Origin: Microbacterium rhizosphaerae
GTDB taxonomy: Bacteria > Actinomycetota > Actinomycetes > Actinomycetales > Microbacteriaceae
Direction of reading: 5' to 3'
NCBI RefSeq assembly: GCF_034120055.1
Contig: NZ_CP139368.1
Coordinates: 1,302,001 to 1,366,000, forward strand
DNA length: 64,000 bases
Notes under the pieces: model-generated
What the model was told of the DNA's origin: nothing
Seen by the model: the letters and a program-made list of their open reading frames with translations, nothing else
Databases searched by the model: none
Made by a program: the position numbers and the translations under genes
Shown: piece by piece, positions 1-8,052 of the stretch
Numbering within the stretch: the stretch's first letter is position 1
How the letters are laid out: each line of letters begins with the position of its first letter

Positions 1-1
1 G

Positions 2-187
2 AACGTGGACAACCGCACGATGAGCCGCACGTCGCTGACGCGCGAGCTCGCGCTGCTGGTCGAGACGTTCGACTACGACCTCGACGACCTCGAGGTCTTC
101 CAGCTGAACGCCGCCGCCGGAGCCTTCCTCCCGGTGGAGGAGCGCGAGGAGCTGATCGACCTGATCACCGACGGATTCGACGTCTGA
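2..187 (+). CDS. add: adenosine deaminase, C-terminal part (cut by window edge)
   Basis: The reading frame is open to the left edge (codons Asn-Val-Asp-Asn-Arg before the first Met), so this is the end of a larger gene. The segment Asp-Asn-Arg-Thr-Met-Ser followed by Thr-Ser-Leu-Thr-Arg-Glu is typical of the C-terminus of adenosine deaminases, where it reads close to T-DNRLMS-TSLT. The enzyme deaminates adenosine and deoxyadenosine to inosine forms in purine salvage, which fits the purine nucleoside phosphorylase at 22.9-23.7 kb. Only about 61 residues are visible, none of them catalytic, so the assignment rests on tail similarity alone. Confidence 0.75.
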   Translation, partial: NVDNRTMSRTSLTRELALLVETFDYDLDDLEVFQLNAAAGAFLPVEEREELIDLITDGFDV

Positions 188-198
188 CGCTCTGCCCG

Positions 199-287
199 GC
201 CTGCAGAACTCCACGGAGAGGGAGCCCGAGGCGCCCGCGCTCAGCGTGCGCGCCCGAGAGGGACGGGATCCGTGGAGTCCTGCAGAC
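199..287. repeat. left inverted-repeat pair flanking the nuclease gene
   Basis: The 19-mer GCCTGCAGAACTCCACGGA lies at 199-217. An inverted, slightly degenerate copy lies at 267-287 (two differences over 21 positions from the copy at 1291-1311) and overlaps the last codons of the gene at 241-1131. The pair encloses about 50 bp and has a counterpart at 1222-1311, shifted by 1023-1024 bp. Confidence 0.8.
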
Positions 288-1131
288 GGCCTGGGCCCCA
301 CGAGAGGATCTCCTTCATCGTGCTCACGATCTCCTCGCACCGGTAGTAGACGTCCTCGGCAAGCGGCCGGATCGTCGCGTATCCGAGTGCTGCTGCCGCC
401 AGGTCTCGCCTGCGGTCGCGGACCTGCGCCGTCCATCCCTCATGGAATGCCCGGCTGTCGCATTCGACGATGAGCCAGCCGTCCACAATGAGGTCGACGC
501 GGCCCACCCCGGGCAACTCGACCTGTACGTCGACGCGGCACCCGAGCTCCACCAGGATCAGTCGCATGAGCGTCTCGGCGCCCGATTCGCTGCGGGCATC
601 CAGGAGGGCCCGACGTGGACGGAATCGTCGCGGGAGGCGCCGTAGGATCTCCGCGACATCCGCCTCGTCGATGAGGCCGTGGTGCCACGCGCTGTCGAGC
701 GTGGCGATCGCGTCACGCGGCGACTGGCATCTGCACGCCTGAACGAGCGCTCCGAGGAGATCTGCGGTGAGAGCGTCGTCGCCGGCCTCCACGAACCGCC
801 AATGGGCGATGACCTCGGGCGGTCGCACGGGCAGGCGGGTCGTACCCGGCGTGAACTGGAAATGCGACCCCGGCCTCTCACGGACGAACACGCCGAGCGC
901 CGCCAGGAGCGAGACGCAGTCGAGACGGCCGCCGTAGCGCGCCGCCTCGACGAGGGACGGGTGCGTGTCCGGCGTGACATAGCGACCTTTCCGCACGCGC
1001 CAGAGGGCTCCCACGGCGACCTGAGCAGCCAGGCGATGACGGGTGAGCCCCATCTCCCTCACACGGTGCGGGGTGAGGAACGTCGCAGACAGGACGGCCT
1101 TCGCCGTCGCGCGGATGTCAGTGCTCGACAT
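241..1131 (-). CDS. AbiEi-like / DUF559 endonuclease-fold protein
   Basis: This is a 296-residue protein. The N-terminal third (FLTPHRVREMGLTRHRLA, then a region with WRVRKGRYV) resembles the winged-helix domain annotated as type IV toxin-antitoxin AbiEi. The C-terminal third, with VELPGVGRVDLIVDGWLIV followed by ECDSRAFH, matches the DUF559/Vsr-like PD-(D/E)XK nuclease fold; the Asp of RVDL and the Glu of VECD are the likely metal ligands. I chose the ATG at 1131; the frame runs on upstream to 1275 but that part looks non-coding and carries the repeat at 1222-1242. No AbiEii nucleotidyltransferase partner is present, so this is not a complete AbiE pair. The gene sits inside a set of inverted repeats at 199-1311. 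Its function is unknown. Confidence 0.7.
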   Translation of the reverse strand: MSSTDIRATAKAVLSATFLTPHRVREMGLTRHRLAAQVAVGALWRVRKGRYVTPDTHPSLVEAARYGGRLDCVSLLAALGVFVRERPGSHFQFTPGTTRLPVRPPEVIAHWRFVEAGDDALTADLLGALVQACRCQSPRDAIATLDSAWHHGLIDEADVAEILRRLPRRFRPRRALLDARSESGAETLMRLILVELGCRVDVQVELPGVGRVDLIVDGWLIVECDSRAFHEGWTAQVRDRRRDLAAAALGYATIRPLAEDVYYRCEEIVSTMKEILSWGPGRLQDSTDPVPLGRAR

Positions 1132-1221
1132 CCCCCAGCGAAGCGCGGTCGGCGGCGTCGTCGTCCGCCGTGGGTCGCAGGTGTGGACTGCTGCGGCTCC
1201 CGCCTCTCTTCCGGAGGAGAC

Positions 1222-1311
1222 GCCTGCACAACTCCACGGATCAGACGTGACACACCGATCCCCGGAGGGAAACACGCCCCACCGCGCGCAGATCCGTGGA
1301 GTTCTGCAGGC
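1222..1311. repeat. right inverted-repeat pair flanking the nuclease gene
   Basis: A copy of the 21-bp motif lies at 1222-1242 (one difference) and an inverted copy at 1291-1311. The stretch 1293-1311 is the exact reverse complement of 199-217, so the outer copies form perfect 19-bp terminal inverted repeats of a 1113-bp unit. The inner copies are subterminal inverted repeats. Confidence 0.8.
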
Positions 1312-1408
1312 CGCGGGGCGCGCGGCGCGCGGCGCGGGGCGCGCGGCGCGGGGCGCGGGGGGCGGGGGCGGGGCGGGGCGCAGGGGCGGGGCGCGCGGGG
1401 GGCGCGGG
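1309..1408. repeat. G/C-only low-complexity tract with G-quadruplex motif
   Basis: Ninety-nine of 100 bases are G or C; the only exception is an A at 1382. The first part is an irregular array of GCGCGG and GGGGCGC units. Positions 1357-1378 read as runs of 6, 5, 4 and 4 G separated by single C, which satisfies the G-quadruplex pattern on the + strand. The tract abuts the right terminal repeat and ends at the stop codon of the transporter gene at 1409. Confidence 0.85.
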
Positions 1409-2131
1409 TCAGGCGAACAGTGCCAGGACGCCGCGGATGAGCACGACCGTGGCCCCGGCCCAGGCGAGCGCGAGCATCGCGATGCGGGCGATCCGCGGCG
1501 AGACGTTCCGGGCGAGGATCGACCCGATCGCGATGCCGGCGACCGTGACGGCGACGAGCATCCACACGTCCTGAGCGGGTGCGGCGGGCAGGCCGCGGAG
1601 GGCGACCGAGGCGACGTCGAACACGACGAAGATGACCTGCGCGCTCGCGGCGAAGCTGCGCTGAGGCCAGCGGTCGCCGACCGCGTAGGCGGCGAGCGGC
1701 GGTCCGGACAGGCCGCTGGCGACGTTCATGAAGCCACCCGCGGCTCCCGCGACGACCGCTCCGGTGCGTCCGGTCAGCGAACCGGAGAGGGCCCGGATGC
1801 GTCCCGCGACCAGGGCGAAGTACGCCATCGCGGCGATGAGCAGGAGGAGCGCGGCATCCGGCAGCACCCGCACGAAGAGGGCGCCGAGCGGGGCCGCGAG
1901 GAGGCCCGGCCAGATGAGCCACCACGTCCGCCGCCCATCGACATGGCGCCACACCAGCGGCACGGCGCTGAGCGACGCCACGAAGGCGAGGAGCACGGCG
2001 ATCGTGACGCCCTCGACAGGCCCGTACAGCAGCACGATCGGTCCGACGAGCACCAGGACGAACCCGAGTCCCGTGATCCGCTGGATGACGGCCGCGATGA
2101 ACACGGCGATTCCGGCGAGGACGAGGGTCAC
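1409..2131 (-). CDS. TSUP (TauE/SafE) family membrane transporter
   Basis: This 240-residue protein is almost wholly hydrophobic, with about seven or eight predicted membrane segments. The N-terminal half-repeat QRITGLGFVLVLVGPIVLL and the second-half GGFMNVASGLSGPPLAAYA are hallmarks of sulfite exporter TauE/SafE (TSUP) proteins, which move small organic or sulfur anions across the cytoplasmic membrane. The substrate cannot be told from sequence. The start is GTG at 2131. A TAGCAT box on the minus strand (2138-2143) lies 6 nt upstream of it and no Shine-Dalgarno is present, so the mRNA is probably leaderless. The gene stands alone, ending at the G/C tract. Confidence 0.85.
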   Translation of the reverse strand: MTLVLAGIAVFIAAVIQRITGLGFVLVLVGPIVLLYGPVEGVTIAVLLAFVASLSAVPLVWRHVDGRRTWWLIWPGLLAAPLGALFVRVLPDAALLLLIAAMAYFALVAGRIRALSGSLTGRTGAVVAGAAGGFMNVASGLSGPPLAAYAVGDRWPQRSFAASAQVIFVVFDVASVALRGLPAAPAQDVWMLVAVTVAGIAIGSILARNVSPRIARIAMLALAWAGATVVLIRGVLALFA

Positions 2132-2137
2132 CAGCCG

Positions 2138-2143
2138 ATGCTA
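2138..2143 (-). promoter_or_regulatory. leaderless -10 box for TSUP gene
   Basis: TAGCAT on the minus strand, 6 nt before the GTG start at 2131. Confidence 0.5.
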
Positions 2144-2153
2144 GTCGAGTTGC

Positions 2154-5009
2154 TCAGGGCAGCAGCCGCAGGGCGACCCGGCCCTCGACCGACCTCGGTT
2201 CGAGCCGATAGGGCGGCAGGACGCCCGGCCCGCACGCGCCGGTGCCCACGCCGTGCTGCGCGAAGTCGATCGTCAGCCAGCAGCCGTCGCGCGGCGTCGG
2301 CAGATCGGTCGGATGCGCGGCCGCGGCGAGCTCGGCAGCCGTCCACGGATTGGCCGTGAAGGCGAAGCCGTCGCCGGTGATGCGCAGGCCGGAGCCGGCG
2401 ACATCCGTCATCTCCAGCTCCGTGACCTGCGCGCGCGATCCGCTCTCCTGCGGCCGCACATAGTCGGTGCGCAACTGCTCGAGGGTCGCCTCCCACGCGC
2501 CGAGGCGCTGGCCGAGGCCCGTGTCGGGGTAGGCCTGGTCGGGGCCGAGGCCCGTCCACCGGACAGACGGCGTGAACGGCAGGTGGATGCGCAGTCCGAC
2601 GCGCGCCCATGTGCACGGCCACGTGCCGTCCGGATCGACGCGCACGTGCAGGCCGATCGCATCCCCGTCCGACTCGTAGCGGAGCGCGACGAGCGCACCC
2701 CACCCGAAGACGGCGGGGGCGACGCGCGTGCGGACGACCACGGCGTCGGGCTCCACATCCACACCGAGCACGCGGGTCATGAGGCGCGGGAGTTCCGCAG
2801 CGTCCCAGTCCGCCGCCTCCGGCGGGTCGAGGTCGTGGCCGCTGGACGGCGCGGCGTGCGCGGCGCCGAGGTCGTTGTCCGTCGGCGCGCGCCACAGGAC
2901 GAGCTCGGGGCCGGCCAGGTCGAGTCCGCCGAGGGAGAGACGGCCGGTCACCGCGTCGATCCTCGCGGGGCCGAGATGGATGCCGCGCCCGCCGCGCTCC
3001 GGCACGGCGGAAGCGCTCGAGGCCGCAGGGGCGACGGGGGCACCGCGCTGCGCCCACGCGACCTCGTGCCCCGCGGAGGCCCAGTTCGTGTCGTCCGCCA
3101 GCACGGCCGCGACCGTGAGCACCCCGGGCCCCTGTGCCCCCGGCGGCAGTGGCACCGTCGCCGACTCGCCGGGCCCGATGCCGGGCAGGTCGAACGTGCC
3201 GCGTGCGCTGTCGAGCGACCACACGCCTCGCAGATGCGAGAGGTCGACGACGTCGTGGCGGTTCTCGACGGTGACGGCACTCTCGCCGATCGTGAGGCGG
3301 ACGGGTGCGAAGACCTTCGCGACGTCGGCGAGGCCGGGCCGCGGGCGGCGGTCCGCATCCACCAGGCCGTCCGCGACGAAGTTGCCGTCGTGCACATGCT
3401 CGCCGAAGTCGCCGCCGTACGCGGAGAACTCGCGCCCGTCTGCGGTGTGCCGGCGGATGCCGTGCTCGAGCCACTCCCAGATGAAGCCGCCGGCCGCTCG
3501 GTCGCTCGACTCGAAGAGTTCCTGGTATTCGCGGAGGCCGCCCGGTCCGTTGCCCATCGCGTGCGCGTACTCGCAGAGGATGAACGGCATGCCGCGGCGG
3601 TGCGCATCCAGCGCCGCGTCGCCCAGGGGCTCCTCCTCGCCACGGCCGATGACGGCGACCTCCTCGGGGTGCGCGTACATGCGGGAGTACACGTCCACGT
3701 GCGCCGACGACCGATCGCCCTCGTAGTGCAGCGGACGCGAGGCATCCCGTCGGCGCGCCTCATCGGCCATCGCCGCGATGTTGCACCCCGCGTACGACTC
3801 GTTGCCGAGCGACCACATGATGATGCTGGGATGGTTCCGGTCGCGCTCGACCGTGCGCGCCATGCGGTCGCGCAGAGCCGTCTCGTAGGCCGGATCGTCT
3901 GTGGGGTTGCCGTGCCAGTCGACGTACTCGAAGCCGTGCGTCTCGAAGTCGCACTCGAGGATGACCCAGAACCCGAGCTCGTCGGCGAGCGCCGGGACGT
4001 CGGGATGTGGCGGGTAGTGCGACGTGCGGATGGCGTTGATGTTGTGCTGCTTCATGAGCCGCAGCTCGTGCTCCACGACCTCGCGCGGCACGACGCGACC
4101 GAGGTCGGGATCGTGCTCGTGCCGGTTGACGCCGCGCAGCAGCAGGGGCCGGTCGTTCACCATCAGACGGACGCCGTCGATCCGGACCGTCCGGAAGCCG
4201 ATGCGCAGGCGCGCGGTCTCCACCGCCGACGCGATCTCGAGGTCGTACAGCCGCGGTGACTCGGCCGACCACGGCTCTGCGACGGCGGTCGCGGTCTCTC
4301 CGGGGGCGAGGTCGAGGCCGAGCTCGGGCACTCGGATGCGGACGGAGCGCGCCTCGCCGTCCTCGGCATCCACCTCCACCCGGAGCGTCCCGTGGCCCTC
4401 CGTCCAATCGGCCTCGACGCGCACGTCGCGGATGCCGCCGGCCGGCCGGTCGAGCACGGCGACGGAGCGGAAGACGCCGGGGAGCCACCACATGTCCTGG
4501 TCTTCGAGGTAGCTCGTGGGCGCCCACTGCGCGACGCGGATGACGAGCAGATTCGACCCGGGGCGGACCGCATCCGTGATGTCGAACTCGTGGACCAGGC
4601 GGCTGCCGCGGGTCGTGCCGACGAGGATGCCGTTGACCAGGACCGTCCCGGCGGCATCGACGCCGTCCAGCCGGAGGAGGGTGCGGCCGCCGGGGGTCCA
4701 GTCGAAGCGCACCGCGTGATCGGCCACCGGGTTGTCGTCCGGCACGTGCGGCGGCTCGACCGGGAACGGGAAGCGCTTGTTGGCGTAGAGCGGAGCGCCG
4801 TGCCCGTGCAGCGGCCAGCTCGAGGGCACCGGGATGCGATCCCACGCGGCGATATCGAGGTCGGGGTCCGCGAGGTCGTCGGGGGCCGTGGCAGGGGAGT
4901 CCGACCACCGCACGGCCCACTCGCCGTCGAGGCTCAGGATGCGCGCATCCGTCTCGAATCGCGCCCGAGGCGCGCACGTGCCCTGCGGCACGACGTCGGG
5001 AGCCGTCAT
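2154..5009 (-). CDS. lacZ: beta-galactosidase, glycoside hydrolase family 2
   Basis: This 951-residue GH2 enzyme hydrolyses terminal beta-D-galactosides in the cytoplasm. The order is jelly-roll sugar-binding domain (about 50-220), immunoglobulin-like domain, TIM barrel (about 280-570) and a C-terminal beta-galactosidase small-chain domain. The acid/base motif WSLGNESYAG places the catalytic Glu at residue 404, and FILCEYAHAMGN places the nucleophile Glu at 480. It lacks a signal peptide. It is about 70 residues shorter than E. coli LacZ, as is common in actinobacteria. Its ATG overlaps the stop of the upstream alpha-galactosidase (ATGA), so it is the last gene of a coupled operon. Confidence 0.93.
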   Translation of the reverse strand: MTAPDVVPQGTCAPRARFETDARILSLDGEWAVRWSDSPATAPDDLADPDLDIAAWDRIPVPSSWPLHGHGAPLYANKRFPFPVEPPHVPDDNPVADHAVRFDWTPGGRTLLRLDGVDAAGTVLVNGILVGTTRGSRLVHEFDITDAVRPGSNLLVIRVAQWAPTSYLEDQDMWWLPGVFRSVAVLDRPAGGIRDVRVEADWTEGHGTLRVEVDAEDGEARSVRIRVPELGLDLAPGETATAVAEPWSAESPRLYDLEIASAVETARLRIGFRTVRIDGVRLMVNDRPLLLRGVNRHEHDPDLGRVVPREVVEHELRLMKQHNINAIRTSHYPPHPDVPALADELGFWVILECDFETHGFEYVDWHGNPTDDPAYETALRDRMARTVERDRNHPSIIMWSLGNESYAGCNIAAMADEARRRDASRPLHYEGDRSSAHVDVYSRMYAHPEEVAVIGRGEEEPLGDAALDAHRRGMPFILCEYAHAMGNGPGGLREYQELFESSDRAAGGFIWEWLEHGIRRHTADGREFSAYGGDFGEHVHDGNFVADGLVDADRRPRPGLADVAKVFAPVRLTIGESAVTVENRHDVVDLSHLRGVWSLDSARGTFDLPGIGPGESATVPLPPGAQGPGVLTVAAVLADDTNWASAGHEVAWAQRGAPVAPAASSASAVPERGGRGIHLGPARIDAVTGRLSLGGLDLAGPELVLWRAPTDNDLGAAHAAPSSGHDLDPPEAADWDAAELPRLMTRVLGVDVEPDAVVVRTRVAPAVFGWGALVALRYESDGDAIGLHVRVDPDGTWPCTWARVGLRIHLPFTPSVRWTGLGPDQAYPDTGLGQRLGAWEATLEQLRTDYVRPQESGSRAQVTELEMTDVAGSGLRITGDGFAFTANPWTAAELAAAAHPTDLPTPRDGCWLTIDFAQHGVGTGACGPGVLPPYRLEPRSVEGRVALRLLP

Positions 5010-7123
5010 GAGAGCGCCGTCACCTCGAAGACGATCGCGTGCTCGGGTCGCAGTGCGGGCATCGGGAGTCCGATGTCGGCGAGCGCTGCGCCGGTCAGCT
5101 CCACGGGACCGGGGAACCAGCTCGGATGCCGCCGGTCCTGCGCACTGTGCGCATCCACTGCCAGCCCGACCCGCACGCGGTAGACGCGCTCGCGGTCGAG
5201 ACCGGGGAACGTCATGGGCGGCGGCACCTCCGCGGGCGTCGCCGCCAGGACCGCCCAGACGAAGACGGCGCTCGACCCGTCGTCGGCGACGACGCCGGTG
5301 ACGCCGACCGACGCGTCGAGGTCATCGGCGTGCACGAGGCGCCCGGAGTGCAGGAGCGCGCGGTGCTCCCGGTAGAACGCGATCGCCGCCGCCAGTGCGG
5401 CGCGATCGGCGTCGGACGCCGTGCGCACGTCCCACTCGATGCCGAAATGCCCGATGAGGGCCGTGATCGCGCGGAACGACAGGTCGTGCGTGCGGCCCGT
5501 GGTGTGCGCGGTCGGCGGCCCGACGTGCGAGCCGACGAGCTCCGGCGGCAGCAGGACGTGCGTGCCGCGCTGGATGAACTGCCGCTCCAGGGCGTCGTTC
5601 GTGTCGGAGGCCCAGACGCGGTCGGTGCGCTGGAGGATGCCGAGGTCGACCCGCGCGCCGCCGGACGAGCACGACTCGATCTCGACGTCGGGGTGGCCCG
5701 CCCGCAGCTCGTCGAAGAGCCGGTACGCGGCGAGCGTCTGAGCGCGGGTGCTCGATCGCCCTCTGGACCCGAGCTCGGTCTGGTCGCGGTTCTGGTCCCA
5801 CTTGAGGAACGCGATGCCCGGGTACTCCGTCAGGAGGTCGTCGAGACGCGCGAGGACGTACGCGAACGCCTCGGGGTTCACGAGGTCGAGCACCTGCTGC
5901 GAGCGCCACTCCGGGGATCGCCGTCCGGCGGGCCCCGAGATCCAGTCGGGATGCTGCCGCACCACGTCCGAGTCCTCGTTGACCATCTCCGGCTCGACCC
6001 ACAGACCGAAGCGCATGCCGTGCGCCTCGACCCGCTCGATGAGCGGTCCGAGCCCCTCGGGCCACACCTCCGGGTCGACGACCCAGTCGCCGAGACCGCG
6101 CGTGTCGCGCCGCCGCCCGAGGAACCAGCCGTCGTCGAGCACGAACCGCTCGACGCCGAGTTCGGCCGCCGTCTCGGCGAGCGCGGACAGCTCATCGAGG
6201 TCGTGGCGGAAGTACACGGCCTCCCACGTGTTCAGCACCACCGGCCGCGGGCTGTGCGGGTGACCGGGCCGCGCGCGCAGGTGGCGGTGGAAGCGCGCGC
6301 TGACGCCGTCGAGCCCCGCGGTGGAGTGGGCCGCGTACAGCGTCGGGGTGCGGTGGCTCTCGCCCGCGGTCAGCACGATCTCGCCGGCGTGCAGCAGCTC
6401 CCCGGCCGCGACGACCGTCGTGCCGGAGCCGATCCGCTCGACGCGGTGCTCGTGGTCTCCGCTCCAGCCGAGGTGGATGCCCCACACCTCGCCGCGACCG
6501 TAGCCGAAGCCGGTCGTGCCGACGGCCAGGAGACCCGTCGCGTCGTGGCCGGTGCGGCCGTGCCGCGCTTCGCGCGTCCACGTCCCGAAGCGCACGCCGT
6601 GCCGCTGCTCCTGCTTCTCCTTTGCCCAGCGTCCGGCGTAGTCGAGGATCTCGGTGGCGCGATCGGGCACCGGCAGGGCGATTTCGAGCGCGTCCAGGCG
6701 ATAGACGCCGTCCCCGGTGTTGGTCAGCTCCGCGTCGGCCTGAAGGATGCCCTGCTCGTCGATGGCGAGCGTGATCGCCAGGGCGAGCCCGTCGCCGGAC
6801 AGCCGGACGACCGCGCGGCGGGTGTCGGCATCCACCGCTTCGACGACGAGGAGGGGCGAGTACGAGCCGCCGTCGTCGCGGGCTCCGCGGATGCCGGGGC
6901 GCCCGCGCCAGCCGCGCGATGCCTGGGGCACGAGCGACGCACGCACGGGGACGTCGAACATCGAGTGCGGCACGGCGGGCAGCAGGAGGCTCGCGTCCGG
7001 GAGGGGTGCGGGCAGCGCCGATCCCCAATGGACGACGACGACATCGCCGTCGCTGACATCGAGCAGGATGCCCGTGCCCCCGCCCTCCAGATACACCTGT
7101 CGTGCGGGCATGGCGTCCCTCAT
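5006..7123 (-). CDS. alpha-galactosidase, glycoside hydrolase family 36
   Basis: This 705-residue enzyme hydrolyses alpha-galactosides such as melibiose and raffinose in the cytoplasm. FLKWDQNRD carries the likely nucleophile Asp443, and SCSSGGARVDLG the acid/base Asp493, the standard GH36 pair. A beta-sandwich domain precedes the TIM barrel (about 310-620), and a beta domain follows. The ATG at 7123 overlaps the stop of the upstream permease gene (ATGA); a second in-frame ATG lies at 7111. The reading frame continues open upstream of 7123, but only as an out-of-frame shadow of the permease. No export signal is present, which suits a partner of the ABC importer. Confidence 0.92.
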   Translation of the reverse strand: MRDAMPARQVYLEGGGTGILLDVSDGDVVVVHWGSALPAPLPDASLLLPAVPHSMFDVPVRASLVPQASRGWRGRPGIRGARDDGGSYSPLLVVEAVDADTRRAVVRLSGDGLALAITLAIDEQGILQADAELTNTGDGVYRLDALEIALPVPDRATEILDYAGRWAKEKQEQRHGVRFGTWTREARHGRTGHDATGLLAVGTTGFGYGRGEVWGIHLGWSGDHEHRVERIGSGTTVVAAGELLHAGEIVLTAGESHRTPTLYAAHSTAGLDGVSARFHRHLRARPGHPHSPRPVVLNTWEAVYFRHDLDELSALAETAAELGVERFVLDDGWFLGRRRDTRGLGDWVVDPEVWPEGLGPLIERVEAHGMRFGLWVEPEMVNEDSDVVRQHPDWISGPAGRRSPEWRSQQVLDLVNPEAFAYVLARLDDLLTEYPGIAFLKWDQNRDQTELGSRGRSSTRAQTLAAYRLFDELRAGHPDVEIESCSSGGARVDLGILQRTDRVWASDTNDALERQFIQRGTHVLLPPELVGSHVGPPTAHTTGRTHDLSFRAITALIGHFGIEWDVRTASDADRAALAAAIAFYREHRALLHSGRLVHADDLDASVGVTGVVADDGSSAVFVWAVLAATPAEVPPPMTFPGLDRERVYRVRVGLAVDAHSAQDRRHPSWFPGPVELTGAALADIGLPMPALRPEHAIVFEVTALS

Positions 7124-8052
7124 CCCTTGCTTGCTCCGAGCGTCAGACCGGCGATGAAATGCCGCTGCAGCAGCAGGTAGATGACCAGGGTCGGGATGAC
7201 CGTGATCATGGCGCCCGCCGCCAGCAGGTTGTAGTTCGTCAGCCACTCGCCCTTGAGGTTGTTGATGGCGGTGGTGACCGGCAGCCGGTTGCCGCTCTGG
7301 ATGAACAGCAGCGGCCAGAAGAAGTCGTTGTAGATGAAGATGACCTCGAGGGTGGCCAGAGCCGCGAGCGCGGGCCGGCTGAGCGGCAGCACGATCGACC
7401 AGTAGTGCCGCCAGACGCCGGCCCCGTCGACCTTCGCCGCCTCGGACAGCTCGGTCGGCAGCGCCTTCATGAAGTTGGCGAGCACGAAGGTGCAGAAGCC
7501 GATCTGGAACGCCGTGTTCACCGCGATCACGCTGATGTAGGTGTTCAGCAGGGTGCCGGAATCGCTCATCCAGTAAGGGAGCTTCAGCAGGCGGAACGCC
7601 TCGAACAGCGGCGTCGCCAGTACCTGCGGGGGCAGGAGGTTCCCGGCCGTGAACATGATGAGCAGGGTCAGGCTGAACGTCCACGAGTAGCGGCTGACCG
7701 CGTACGCCATCATCGATGCCAGGAAGAGCGTCAGGATGACGGTCGGCACCACGTAGATGACCGAGTTCATGAAGTACGTCGAGAACCCGCCCTGGTTCCA
7801 GGCGTCGATGTAGTTCTGCACGTTGAACGTGCCACCGAAGGAGAAGTACCCGTACTTCGCCGTATCGGCATAAGGCCGCAGCGAGGTGAAGAGGCTCCAC
7901 GCGAGGGGCAGCAGCCAGATGAGCGCCATGACGATGAGGAAGATGTACGTCCACAAGCGCGCAGGGCGCGGTCCGTGCCGCCCGGCGGCCTCGCGCTTGT
8001 CCTGCCCGGTGACGATGGCGCTGGTCGTCAGGGCGTCCGAAGCCGCGGTCAT
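7120..8052 (-). CDS. carbohydrate ABC transporter permease, MalG type
   Basis: This 310-residue inner-membrane permease belongs to the CUT1 family. About six transmembrane segments are visible, the first being IFLIVMALIWLLPLAWSLF after a basic N-terminus. The cytoplasmic EAA loop reads SEAAKVDGAGVWRHYWSIVL, where the ATPase docks. The start ATG at 8052 overlaps the stop of the MalF-type gene (ATGA). No ATPase gene lies in the operon, so the importer probably uses a shared MsiK-like ATPase encoded elsewhere. The neighbouring glycosidases indicate a galactoside substrate. Confidence 0.92.
   Translation of the reverse strand: MTAASDALTTSAIVTGQDKREAAGRHGPRPARLWTYIFLIVMALIWLLPLAWSLFTSLRPYADTAKYGYFSFGGTFNVQNYIDAWNQGGFSTYFMNSVIYVVPTVILTLFLASMMAYAVSRYSWTFSLTLLIMFTAGNLLPPQVLATPLFEAFRLLKLPYWMSDSGTLLNTYISVIAVNTAFQIGFCTFVLANFMKALPTELSEAAKVDGAGVWRHYWSIVLPLSRPALAALATLEVIFIYNDFFWPLLFIQSGNRLPVTTAINNLKGEWLTNYNLLAAGAMITVIPTLVIYLLLQRHFIAGLTLGASKG

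Noticed and set aside
241..1131. complete AbiE toxin-antitoxin or abortive-infection system
   Set aside because: The AbiEii nucleotidyltransferase partner is missing and the C-terminus is a nuclease-like domain.
1309..1408. CRISPR array or tandem repeat array
   Set aside because: There are no regular spacers; units are irregular G/C words.
2253..4259. long open frame on the strand opposite lacZ
   Set aside because: High-GC frames on the opposite strand stay open by chance; the composition is Arg/His/Val-rich without motifs, and lacZ is certain.
5039..7180. long open frame opposite the GH36 gene
   Set aside because: Same reason; low-complexity translation and no start signal.
7124..7954. 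upstream extension of the GH36 reading frame
   Set aside because: It lies out of frame over the MalG-type permease, whose motifs are clear; the true start is at the ATGA overlap.
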